DNA from: Aradus depressus | Lineage: Eukaryota > Arthropoda > Insecta > Hemiptera > Aradidae | NCBI GenBank assembly: GCA_963662175.1 | Contig: OY759225.1 | Coordinates: 7,947,107 to 8,011,106, forward strand | Length of the DNA stretch: 64,000 nucleotides | Direction of reading: 5' to 3' | In this document: positions 38,150 through 51,200 of the stretch, one piece after another | Layout: every line of letters begins with the position of its first letter | Numbering within the stretch: position 1 is the first letter of the stretch | Translations under genes and position numbers: made by a program | The notes under the pieces: generated by a model | Seen by the model: only the letters and a program-made list of their open reading frames with translations | Database searches by the model: none | What the model was told of the DNA's origin: nothing

Positions 38150-38600
38150 ATTTTTTTCCAAAGTTATTTTTTTAAATGTAATGTACGTTAGGTTCAATAA
38201 TCTCAACTTTTGTTCTAGATTTTATGCTATTCATTTTTCCTCTGTCAACCAAGTAAGATAATATCTTTGGATTAAATTGAACAATTTTTGCAAATTTAAA
38301 AAAATTTGATGGCATCTCAGATTATATATATTTTAGAAGAAAATCCAAATTAAATAATTACTAATTGAAATTTTTTTTAAATACAAAAATTGCACGTCTT
38401 GAACTTTTGATATTTTTATTAGGGCCCTTTTCGGAAACTAGGTACTGTAGAAATCAAAATTTAGTAGAAGACCAGCTACAATTTCTAGAGGATATGTGAT
38501 AATTTTATTATTTTTATTTGTTTATTATGTTTATTTTAATTATTATTATTATTTTATTTTTATTTAAATACAATTTTTTTAAATCGTCACACCACTTCAC
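38150..38600 (-). repeat. Rep-2, reverse copy
   Basis: Same blocks in complement, ending about 325 bp before the duplicated acceptor. Confidence 0.7.
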
Positions 38601-38925
38601 CTCGGTGCCTAAATATATTTTACATTTTTGTTATAACCTAATCAAAAGTCTTTTCAAGTAAAAGTTCAAGTGACAATTGAAAGACTCATTATACATATAT
38701 GGAATATGATTTTTGCAGGTCGTCAAGTTCTCGAGATACATGTCGAAAACCGACCTGAAATGTCGTTTTGAAACACATATTTTTACACGTTTCCTTGATT
38801 TACCCGAAAACTGTTTGTCCTATTGAATAATTGTTCCCTACCAAAATTGTTCCTCATTAAATTTTCAGGTGCATATAGTTATTCAGATTTGAGATAGAAT
38901 CAATACAATGAATGTTACAGCAAAT

Positions 38926-39043
38926 ATAAGCCCTGACGGGTTATCATGTTCCTCAGATGATGATGAAGTTTCAGACGGACTTATATAAGCCCTAACTAGT
39001 TGTCATGTTCCTTAGTTGATGATGATGTTTCAGACGGACTGCC
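38926..39043 (+). repeat. 59-bp direct duplication covering a splice acceptor
   Basis: Units 38926-38984 and 38985-39043 are near identical. Each ends in gtttcag followed by ACGGACT, the first bases of the recognised exon. The upstream acceptor at 38973-38974 would give six codons and a stop, so the downstream one is the usable site. Confidence 0.85.
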
Positions 39044-39271
39044 CTGAAGAGGGACCCTGTGGGAAGACAACAGAAGTACAACTCCAGTCTGGAGACTCGC
39101 TGACCCTCTCGTTGAACGAGACAGAGCCGGCCGGAGTGTACACCGTCCCAAGACCAGGTCCGTCTGGTTGTGACGTAGCTGAGGGAGTCCAACTTGAGCT
39201 GCCTCTCACTGAGCCTGGCTTCATCACTCTCTACGACAAGGATCTCACTGAGGGAGTCAATCTGCTCATTA
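39034..39271 (+). CDS. EGF gene, first recognised exon: N-terminal extracellular module
   Basis: The exon encodes residues 1-79 of the known part, starting TDCPEEGPCGKTTEVQL and ending in DLTEGVNLLI. It follows a gatgatgtttcag acceptor and ends at a gtgagt donor, leaving one base of a codon. It has few cysteines (C3, C9 and one near residue 49) and one N-glycosylation motif (NET). The region resembles the pre-EGF domain of Notch-ligand-like proteins only loosely. It enters the window's gene in phase 0, so at least one coding exon must lie upstream. Confidence 0.85.
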
Positions 39272-42200
39272 GTGAGTAGCTAGCCATGTAGAATACTCAA
39301 CGTATTTTTGTGACGCATGTTGGACTTTAAATACGAGATCATATCGCCTACTACCATGTATTGTTGCTCTGGTCATCTGTGGGAGTCCTAAATTTTACCT
39401 AGCCAGGTTTAGTTAACTTCTCTATGAGGAACCTGACCGCTCAGGCTTGTGAGCATCCGAAGGACGGCATTCTCAAGACTTTTTACCTCCCAGAAAAAAA
39501 AACAACTAATTTATGGAGAGCGCCGGTAGCTCAGTGGTATGCGTGTTTCCTTACTGAGCTCAAGATCGCGGGTTCCAAACCGGCTGAGGCCCTTAGTTTT
39601 TTATCTGACATATAAATATATAGTAGTATAGTATACAGGGGCGTAGCCAGGATTTTGAGCAGGGGGGGGGGGGCAAAGTTCGGCTACGAGGGTGGCGGGT
39701 GTAGGCTGCCGGGGGCACAGCCCGCAGTTTCCCTGGTTAGCGTTGCAGACTTTTTGTTATTAATTTGGGAGACTCGGACCTCTAGAAGCTCCCCCTGGGG
39801 TAACCACTGACTGTAATACTTATGTTGACTTTACATGAACAGCAAAAATGCAAAGCGCAGCAGCAGCAATTGCACGCTGTGATTTCAGTACTTTTAGAAT
39901 TAAATGACTCACATCCAATAACGTGCATTTGCTGCTGCTGCGCTTTGCATTTTTACTGCACATGTAAAATCAGCTTTAAGAGTATAAAGTATAACATAAA
40001 TGAAGATTATGTACGAGGAAATGAAATGATAGAATTCATATATATTTAAATAAATGTAGTATGACTTGTTTTGTACATGTACATTTATGTATCAGCTGAT
40101 TGCTGATTTAGGAATCAGACGCATGGGAAATTTGAAGATCCTATTGGTAACTTGCAAGCAATCCATTTTTAATAAAATCTATTTTTTTTAGTTTATTTAA
40201 TTTTTATCTTGGTTTTTTGCTCTGGCTATGCTCCTGATAGTATATATAATATTATAGCATGTAGTATATATATATACTAAAAAAATATTTTAGTATATAT
40301 ATATATACTAAAATATATTTTTATTATGTGAAGTAATATGGTAAGCTAGGTCCAATTTGTAAAAATATTTTTGATTTATGACTTGTGATTTGTTACAGTT
40401 GTCTCCGGATCTCGCTGCGCCAAGCTGCGACTCACCGTCAAGTCGGAAAATTGTGGAGACAGCGAAGATTGTTCTGGGAAAGGTCTCTGTTACACCAATA
40501 CCTCCATGGTGAGTACTTGTTGTACTAACGATCTGGTCATAGCCTTGGGTGAATCCTATAGTTTACGTCTAATCTAGTCAGTTCATTAGTTATTGGGACT
40601 CATGCCCGGGCTTTAATTCTGGTGGACAAGAGTCTAACTATACAATGGGAGTCCTAAATTTTGCCTATTCAAGTTTAAAAATGTTAAATCTAATCCAAAG
40701 GTATAAATTATCTTACTGGGTTCACAGGGAAAATGAATAGCATAGATTAAGAGAACAAATATTGGGTTTATTTAACTGTGATATATAAAAATAATACACA
40801 CATTGAAAAGATTAAATTATAAACATTAAAAAATTAATTATATTTATTTTTATATAGAAAGCAAATTTCTATTTAAAATAAATAAAAAACAAAACACGGC
40901 CATCACCTTTTTTATTAGTGTATGTGGAGAGAGTCGAGGCCTGGTTCAATGGCGACAGTCGTGAGGGTATGGACAGTGGTGTTTAGGCTTAAATTGTGAT
41001 GAACTAAATAGAAGTGTATTGACGGTGGAATTGATCCAAAAAGAAGGTACTTTTATTTGTTTATATGTACAGGATATATGCCCAGAAATATATAACTTAA
41101 TTTTAGAGAATGGCCCAAAATATAAAACAAAAAGATTGAATTACTTAGTGTTAAGATTTTTTTCTTTTGATTTTTGTTTCTTTCAATGTTTAGTTTTTAA
41201 TTTTAATAATGTAGATTGAAGAAAATAAACCCAATATTAGTCCTTGAAAATTCTATTCTATTCATTTTCCCTTTTGGCCCAATAAGATAATTTGAAAACC
41301 TTTTGATTAGATTTAATATTATTTAAAATGATTAAAAATGGCATCTCTTTAGAAATCCAAGTGAAAAGTTTGTAAATTGCATTTTTTTAATACGTGCACT
41401 TTCTTAAAAATTGCACGTCTTGAACTTTTGATACTTTTTCAGGGCCCCTTTGAGAAAAATTACTGTAGAAATCAAAAATTTAGTAAAAAAAAGAGATAAC
41501 ATTTCTACAGGAAATGTGGTAATTCTTATTGTTTTGTTTTAATTATTATTATTTCATTTGTTTATTTCATTATTAATAATTATTTATCTAATTATCAATT
41601 ATATAAGTTTAACACTTAAACCTAAAATTTTTTGATTTATTTTATTTTACAAAAAATTTTCTTTTATTTACCACATTAACACTAATCTACATTATAAATT
41701 TAATTACTGATATGAAAAATAAAATTATTTTCAAAAAAAAAGTCTTACGAACTAATTACTTAAAACTATATCAGTTTTTTTTTCTGTTTTATAGTGGCGA
41801 CTATTTATAATTCTTTTATATTTTTGGCATAAATACATATAAATAAAAATCTATTCTCTTCTAATTATTTCCAATGTTACAATTCTCCCTTCTGATTCTC
41901 CTCTACATCTTCTCTCTCTAGACTGTCCACTTCCACAACACAACTTAGACTGTTTTTCATTATTTAAAACAGCTGATCGTCCTCTTTTGTACTCCAATCA
42001 TTGGTTGTTCACATTTCGTTTTAAAACAAAATGCGACTAGTCCATCTTTGTATATTTATTCACTAATTAAGTTACTTCCCTCCTAACAGCTGTTTTTATA
42101 CAAATAATTATAATTGATTTTATAATATATTAATAATCTTAATGTGTGTAAATTGTTTTACATCAGAATACTTGTATACTTATACTGCATACAAACCTTT

Positions 42201-45200
42201 TATAAATCAGCAGTAAGAGAACTGATCTGATCCTGTAAGATAATACAGAGGCAGATAATGGGCTTCCGAGGGTCCGTTCCAATGCTGCATCATTCATCCT
42301 CAACTCTTCTAATGACCACATAGATTAGCTGGCTCATCACACCAGATCTCAACCTCTTCTCTTATCTCCAACTAAATACTACAATATCCTCTTCCCATTT
42401 ACTGTTCTCTGCTTCTATAATTAACTGACAAAAAAAAGTATATCTGTTCAGTGGCGTAGCCAGGGAGGGGGGGGGGCACACGCCAAAAAAAAAACCAAGA
42501 TAAAAATGAAATAATCTAAAAAATTGTTTTTATTAAAAATTGCACAATTGCTTGCAAGTTACCAATAGGATCTTCAAATTTCCCGTGCGTCTGATTCCTA
42601 AATCAGGAATCAGCTGTTACATAAATGTACATGTACAAAACATGTCATATTACATTTATTTAAATATACATGAATTCCATCATTTCATTTCCTCGCTCAA
42701 AATCGTCATTTATGTTATACTTTATACTATTAAAGCTGATTTTACATGCGCAGTAAAAATGCAAAGCGCAGCAGCAGCAAATGCACGCTATTGGATGTGA
42801 GTCATTTAATTATAAAAGAATCTTTTTCCCTGTTGGCCCAGTAAGATAATTGATAATTTTGGATTAGATTTAATATTTTTGCAAAATTTAGAAAAACAAT
42901 ATGGCTTCTCTTTAGAAATCCAAATGAAAAGTTTGTTTATTGAAATTTTTTTACATTTACGCGCACTTTCTTAAAAATTGCACGTCTTGAACTTTTGATA
43001 TTTTTTTAGGGCCCTTTTCGGAAACTACTGTAGAAATCAAAATTTAGTAAAAGGCAAGAGATATAATTTCTACAGGAAATGTGGTAATTCTAATTGATTT
43101 TTATTTGTTTATTTAATTATTATTATTAATTATTATTTACATTTATTTATTTTTATTTAATACAATAAGTTCTTTTTATCACACCGGTTGATCGACGAAT
43201 TTGTTTCATAATTTTTCACTTGTGACCCATACATGAATAACGGAATATTTGAAAATTTTTTAACAGTAATAATAATTTTTATTGTTCAAAGGGATGACCC
43301 CTATACAATTGAGTCAATGACCATTACTTTTACAATATTGACATTAACATTTCCAAAATTATATATTGGTCAGCTGGACAAAAATGACATACATAATTAC
43401 AGGAAACTTTAACAAGCTAAATAAATAACATGAATAAATAAAGTATAAATAAAATAAGTACTATACTATGGAAGTTAATAATAAGTTATAATAAGTTAAT
43501 AGTAATATACTATGGAAGTTAAATACATTATTCATTAACAATGAATGATCTTAGTTTCAGAGCGCTGATTATATAATGAAAAATGTTTGAGATATCATTC
43601 TTATTATGGGCTAGAAGTAATGTGTGAAAGCTGGATCGGTCTATACTGACACTCTGAGGACGGGATATTAATAGGTGGTATAAGTCTTCCAATTCGTTTT
43701 TGTTGCAGATCGTACAAAATTCTTGGGGATTAAGGGTGTATACATTATTTTTGTAACTGATTTGTATATAGTACTTGCCAGATAGACGGAGTTGTGCCAG
43801 TGTTTTGAGATGTGAGAAAGGAGCGTTCAGGTTTAGGTATGGTTGGAGTTCATCTGGGTTGTAAATATTGGGATAAAAGGTGTTGTATCGGCAATCTAAA
43901 AGGTAATTTTTATCTTTATTCTTCAGATGGTTCACAAATGCATCCGAAACCCTGGGCAGGGAGTTTTTTATCTTTACCGGATCCAATATATTTAATAATT
44001 CACATTTTGGGGTACCTACTGTTGTCCATCTCCAGCAACCTAACTATCCATCTCAGCGAGTAGTTCAACAGTTTCCAGGCTATGTGCGTTAAGTTAAACT
44101 CAAGTCTTATCATGGAGGATGGGGTACTTCTGGGCAGGGAGAAGAGCCTTTTAAAGAAGTTAAGATGCGCCCTCTCGAGATGATCAGCATACCGGAGACC
44201 CCAGACCTGAGCGCAGTAATTTTTTAACAGTATCGTCTATTCATTTGAAAATTCCAATACATTTTCATAAATATATTAATATATTAGCGAAAAAAAATTC
44301 AGATACACAATTAGGAAGTACATTGTCACAGATCTAGCCTATCCAGCGATTGTCACCAAATAGATAATTCACCATAGCTGATAATTTATTTACTATTTCC
44401 CAACAGTGCACACTTGTTGACCTGGCAACAAAATAAATACTCTCAAAAATTCACCGACTGAAAATTTACACAACTGTATTCGTAAAAGTAACCAACATAA
44501 CTTTACACAAATAGAAATAACATTACTTAAGAGTTTAAAAATCAATTTACCGCATTTTAAATAAATTATTTGTATCGAAACTCTGAATTGACTGAAGGTA
44601 CATACATACATATATAACTTATCTTTATACATATAAGGATGGGAGATAAAATAAACTTAAGCACGCCGTCCTTCGGATGGGACGTTAAGCGATTGTCCTG
44701 TGCCTGTACGATGTCAGATATTCGTTCAAGACTCCTACCCTAGGTGAATAAAAATTTAGGGTAGGCAAATTTTAGGACTCCCACCAGAGTGACGCTCTGG
44801 TAGTTGGCGATATGACCTTATAGTTAAAGCCTGGGCATGAGTCATAATAACTAACTAAATTATATATACATTATATATTTTTGGGTCGTGTAGGGAGATA
44901 CTTAATCATGTATAACAAAGTATTACAGTGTTACTTCTCCAATTTATTGTTTACCTACTCAAAAAATGTCAACATTTTAATCTTTTTTTTTTTGATAGCT
45001 TGAAACTTTATGGCGTACTTCTATAGGGAAATGTTTGTTCTTTCCAATGGTTTGATTAGATTTTCTCTAGCACTGGTATTTATAAACGATTTTTTGAAGT
45101 TAGGTCGAGTTGCATTCAAAACTCACAAAAACTGAATTATTTCCCTAAACAGTTGAATATCGACTCATCCTATATATATAGAGGTGTTTTACTCGCTTAT

Positions 45201-48200
45201 CATTCCCATAACTGACTAATGTTTTTTTTTATATATTGTGTTGTTTAAGGAGATTATTATTCAGTTTATAATATGTTATTACACTTTCACTTCTCTAATT
45301 TATTTTTTGGCTTCTCAACAGTAGTAATTACAAACGTTCCACAAAGTACTCCCATTATTAGTGTCTATAATATTCTTTAGTTCTTTAGGTTAACTATTCT
45401 TTCTGCCAATCAGAATCTTCTTTTTATAGAGCATATTTATTGAGTCATTTTCTATATTCAAAGTATTGACTAGGTGTTTAAATATAGAAGTCGACTCAAT
45501 AAATATGTTCTATAAAAGGAAGATTCTGATTGGCAGAAGGAATAGTTAACATAAAGAACACATGAATTAAAGATACTGACGATGGGAGTGCTTCCGAAAC
45601 ATCTGTAATTTCAATTTTTTGAAAGGCAAGAAATAAATTGGAGAAGTGATGCTGTAATCATGCCCGGGCTTTAAATATGAGGTTATATCGCCTGCTACCA
45701 GACCGCTATTTCGTCGCTGGTGGACATGAGCCAGACATCACTGTGGGACCTTTATTCACCTAGGGTAAGGGTCTTTAACGAGTATCTAACATCGTACAGG
45801 CTCGGGACCATCCAAAGGATGGTGTGCTCTGTGTTTACAAGATGAGACTTCCTGGTAAATTTTGGTTCCACCTCTGTAATGTAGTTGGGAAGTTTGGAAA
45901 CCCAAAATGGGGTTAAGTACATTAGGGAACAAGTCACTGTGAAATGAGACATGTCCCGAGGACGGGCTCCGATGTATAGTGAGAAGTACCTCCAGAGGCT
46001 GTATTGACGTTCTGATTAAACTAACTAGACCCAGCTAGAGTTTGTGTGGTGAAAGTCCCTCATCCGGAGGTAGGTTAGGGAAACGTGTATTAATCACTCT
46101 GAAAACATTGGTCACTCAAATGGTGTTGGTTGGGTTTATGAAGAGCTTTCTAGCCGCTAGGCGAAAGTTTTTGAAAGAGACTGGAGAATTCTGACCACTT
46201 ACGGAAATTCACGTTTCAAGGTCACCTAAGATGTCTGACAGAAATTGAGATCAGATTAATTCCGGGCCTGAGTACAATTTACTGGACACTTTTCGAATAA
46301 AAATTGTAGGGAATACTGAGCGACATATTTTATCCGGTTTGCGAGATATATACCAAAAACTGTCCTAAAATGAACTTCTGAAACTTTTTTTAGGCATTTG
46401 CTCGATTTATGCGAAAACGGATAGTCGTATAGAAAAATAGATTCTTTCCTTAAGGCCAACCTCACATTAGGCAATTCCGAAGCGACGCGACTGATACTCA
46501 AGTATCAGCCATTTGAGTTGCCTGTGGGTATGATACCCGTAGGCAACTTTTCTCCTCACACTGAGAATACTGTGCAGCGACTGATCTCTTCAGTCTCCAT
46601 CTAGCCGTGGCGAGAAGCTGAGTTGTTCACCATGTCAAGTGAAGATTCTTCAAGTGATGAAGATGTCGTTGTTGCTTATTATTATTATTATTATAAAAAA
46701 AGGAAAATCCGAAGATTATGGCGCCATCCTTACATCGAAAGGAATGTTAACTGCAGATTATTTGTTGAAGTGCTGAAGAGCTGGAAAAGTCGGATTGCAA
46801 GTTCGTAGCATTCTACCGAATGACGAAAGAATCATTCCAACACTTGATTGGCATTGTTTCTCCATCCATAAGAAAGAGGAACACACAAATGCGGGAATGT
46901 GTGAGTGCAGAATAGTGTGTTCACTAGCCATTGCGAGGCGACGCAGGAGACTCGAAGGACGGGCGACCTTCCTAGCAGGTCGCTTGAGACTGGTAGGATA
47001 CGCGTCTCCTCGGAGTGGCGTCGTTTGTGTCTCCCCACCACTCAACATAGGAAGTGACTTCTAAGATACCCTCAAGATACTTGAGTATCAGTCGCGTCGC
47101 TTCGGAATTGCCTAATGTGAGGTTGTCCTAACTGAATTTCCAACTACGAAGTTGTATTGCTCCAAAGAATGGACAGTTTATTGTAGAAGATAGTTCAAAG
47201 CAATGTTTAAATTGTAACGCATGACATCGAATTTTAAAATATGTATATATGTAATGTGGCCATAATGTTTATACAGATCTCCCCCCCTCTCAAATTCATT
47301 TCGAACTGCTATTACCAAGTATAAGAAAGTCTCAGAATTGTGCTGCACAATGAAACAAAGAACTGCTCATGCAATGAGTAAGGGCAATGAGACAGGGTGG
47401 GAGAAGTCTAACTATGAAGTGGGGGGTCATCTGTATGGAGAGTTAGCTGAAACGGAATATAATATGACCGAGAGTGTGTGGTATTGGATTACAGGAGGGG
47501 TACGAGTGTGTCTGCTGTCCTGGCTACATCGGGCCTCACTGTGAAGAGAGAGACGCCTGCTTTCAGGCGCCCTGTCATAACAACGGCATCTGTGTGGACA
47601 TATCTCAGGGACACGAGGGCTCCACCTTCCAGTGTCTCTGTCCCTATGGTAAAGTACCTACCTATTTTTATGTATATTTTTGAAGCGAAACTTCTTTCGA
47701 TATTTCAATTTAATTTTTGTCTTCACTATTGAAGTGTTGTTTAATTAATTTCTACTGGGTTCAAAAATTTTTACAATATACGTTATATCACATCTCTATC
47801 TTGAAGAAACAATTTGTAGAAGTCGAAAAAATGACGTTGTTAACCAGATACACAGGATAGAAACAAGCGATGAGGAACATCGATGTTCAATGGTTTAACT
47901 CTCGATGGTTCTGTATCAATATTTCCTAGTCATCGATGGTTATTTGTTTGAAATTTCGTTGAAATGTTTCTTGAAATTTTAAGCGCTTATCAAGATAAAA
48001 TCTAATCTAATCCACTTTCAATAGGTGGATTTGCATTAATAAAATGCCGATCTCGACGTCAAACTCGAATATACCGAAATGCAAGAAATAATGAAACTCA
48101 AGATCAGCACGCACAGCGCAATCAGTTAGAAAACCATCAGATTTACATTTATATGCACCAGATGGAATAACTAAAAATATTGTATATTCAAAAGCATTAG

Positions 48201-51200
48201 AATAATGTCATTACATAAATAATATTTTTTACTATCAATAAAGTAAAATTAAAACAATTTCCTTCTGTGTGAGGCTTATAGGATGCGAAACTGTCGAAGC
48301 TATTGCGCTCAAATTTATGGGTTATGTTTGACGCATCACTGGAACGGTTTAAAAAGTGGTTTGACAACTTTTAATTTTAATTTTTTTTTTTACATTACAA
48401 AAATAGCCATTGCAACGCATATTATAAAAAATATTTCTTTTCTTCTCTCCATTGAATCATTTAAAGAAGTAGGCGCCATCAAAGAGGCCTATGGTAACTG
48501 TGCTACAATCTACAACGTCAACTATCCGCAGAACCTATGAGATAATGTCACGAAATAGTGACAGTTGAGGTCACAGGCGTCCTTTCATGAATATGCAAAA
48601 ATAACTAATAATAAAAATAAACAAAAAAAAATGTATAGAAGAAAATAGTTTCAGGAGGAAATATTCCTTACCTACTGTTATTCTACATGATGCTAGAATA
48701 TTGAGGTTTCGGTTTTAGAATTTGTAATGGTAATATAATATAAATACAGGCGTTTTTTTTCCTCGAAAAGTAAAACATCTGATAACTCACCTGGCATATT
48801 GCAATTAGGAAATTCCTTTAATAAACAAAAATTCACTAATAACTGAGTGTACACTTTTATTTTATTTGTTAGTTCCCCCTGGGGGATAAAATTGGAATTA
48901 ATGTAAATTATGTTTCATTTATTAAGGAAGTAACAATATGAAAACTCCTGCCTTGGTAAAAAGGCGTCATTCAAGGGCCATTGCGAGGGGTACCCAATAC
49001 GAGACAGAGAGGAGATGCATGTCTTGGCAACACTGCACTCCTACCACTTCAATCCCCAGCTGCCTCGATTTACTGGCTCTTCACATATAAAACATACAAC
49101 TGATTTCCCATTTTGTTTCAGGGTTCACAGGGAAGGTGTGTGAGGACACATCAGACCCATGCGAGTCTGGCCCCTGTCAACATGGAGGCACCTGTCGTCC
49201 CAGCAATGAAACAGCCCATCAGTTCAAGTGTCTCTGTCCCCCAGGCTATGGGGGCCCACACTGTCAGACTCAGTTGGACGCCTGTGCCTCTGCTCCTTGT
49301 AGACACGGTATCTGTGTTGACCAGGAGGAGGGATACCGTTGCTTCTGTCAACCTGGCAAGTTACCTTCAACATATATGTAAAAAATAGTGTAATATACAT
49401 TGTATGTATATATTTTTGGGGAAATTCGATAAAATAAATGTTAAACACTACTTTTATTACTTCACCAGCTATACGAGGTATAGGGGAAGTTATGAAACCT
49501 GTCAGCAATTCAATGTTGAGTTTTCATTTCATTAGAGTTTAATATTTTTCGACCCCCTGATACAAAAATGAAAAAAAAAATCTGTCTATATGTGTCTAAG
49601 AAGACGATAACTCCCAATAAAATGAATATATCGACACGAAATTTTATATGTGTATTCAGAACTCCAAAAGGACGACACCTATTAATTTTCAGTGGAATCA
49701 GTCAAAAGGAAGGGAGGGATTAGGGGAGGGGCTTAACACAAAAACTCCAATAACTCATAATGAATGTATCATCACAAAATTTAGTACGATAATTCAGAAG
49801 TCCTTGGGTAAACCAAATATCAATTTTTAGTCAATTGGCTTTGGAGGGAAGACGAAAAATTTATTGATTAATTTCTGCTGGGAAAGATCATTACTGGTGA
49901 TTTACCGACAACTTTTTTTTTTTTAAATTAATTTTTCTAATATATTGTAACAGATCGAAAAGAAATATATTTTTTGTACTGTAATATTATAGAATGAGTT
50001 AACTAGTATACTTGACTGTACCGCAGGTTTCACAGGAAGCCAGTGCCAGGAAGAGTACAACGAGTGTGAGAGTTCACCCTGCGCCAACGGTGGTACCTGC
50101 TCTGATCATATAGACAGTTTTACCTGTCTTTGTCCCCATGGGTACACCGGGGATACCTGCAATATCAAGGTAACTGTTGGGGCCATGAGTTACTGATGCC
50201 AGAAGCTCCTCCTTTCAGTCTTCACACCTGCCAACCTAGTCCCATAATATAACCTTTTAGTCTATTAATTAGATGGGATAGATCTATAGGAGATTCTATT
50301 TCATTATATTTAAATTTTATTTAAAAAACGTTATATAATATTATCGATAATTATAATTAATAAACAAATAGTTATTATGACTCATGCCCAGGCTTTAACT
50401 ACGAGGTCATATCGCATACTACGAGAGCGCTCTTTCGTCACTCTTGTGGACAACAACCCGAATCTACTGTGGGAGTCCTAAATTTTGCCTACCCTAAATT
50501 TTATTCACCTAGAGCAGGGGTCTTTAATGAGCTACCTGACATAGGTTGGTTGTGGCACGCACGACGATGCGTTCAGTAAACTCTCATACTTCGTCAATTG
50601 GTAGCATTTGTTGGAGTCCAAACTTCAAAAAAGCGTAATTTGAATCTGAATAAAGTTTTACTGGGAACTGAAGCTTCCTATATCCTTGTCTTGACTGTAA
50701 TGTTCGTCTGTGGTGGAGTTGTCGTTATATATTATATATTTTTTTTAATTAGGGGTACATTAGATCGCACTTTTTTGGGGTCACCGAACATTCTGGAGGG
50801 GGGGGGGGGCTTGCCCACCCCTCCCCCCCCCACCCGAGCTACGCCAACGCTCTGTTATTTGTTTGTTTATTAGTTATAAACAATTTCGTATTGATCTATC
50901 TCATCTAATACACTAAAAGCTTATATTATTGGACTAGGTTTACGGATATATATATGTCGTACTCATTTAGTAAAATCAGTCATTTCATGAACTGCCGGCA
51001 TATTGTGAAATTACATTAATGTGTTTTTCAAAAAATATTTGGAAGTCTGGGCGCACCGCAAAGCCTACTACCTAATTCTATATTTCTTTTTCGACAATTT
51101 TAGTTAGATCCAACCAGAATATTTATTTGATCTTCACATACAGTGTCTAAAGAGCTCAAGATCGCGAGTTCGAAATCTAGACGAGGCTCTTAGGAGTTTT

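Noticed and set aside
46795..47064. 89-codon ORF in intron 2
   Set aside because: Out-of-frame reading of the Harbinger derivative.
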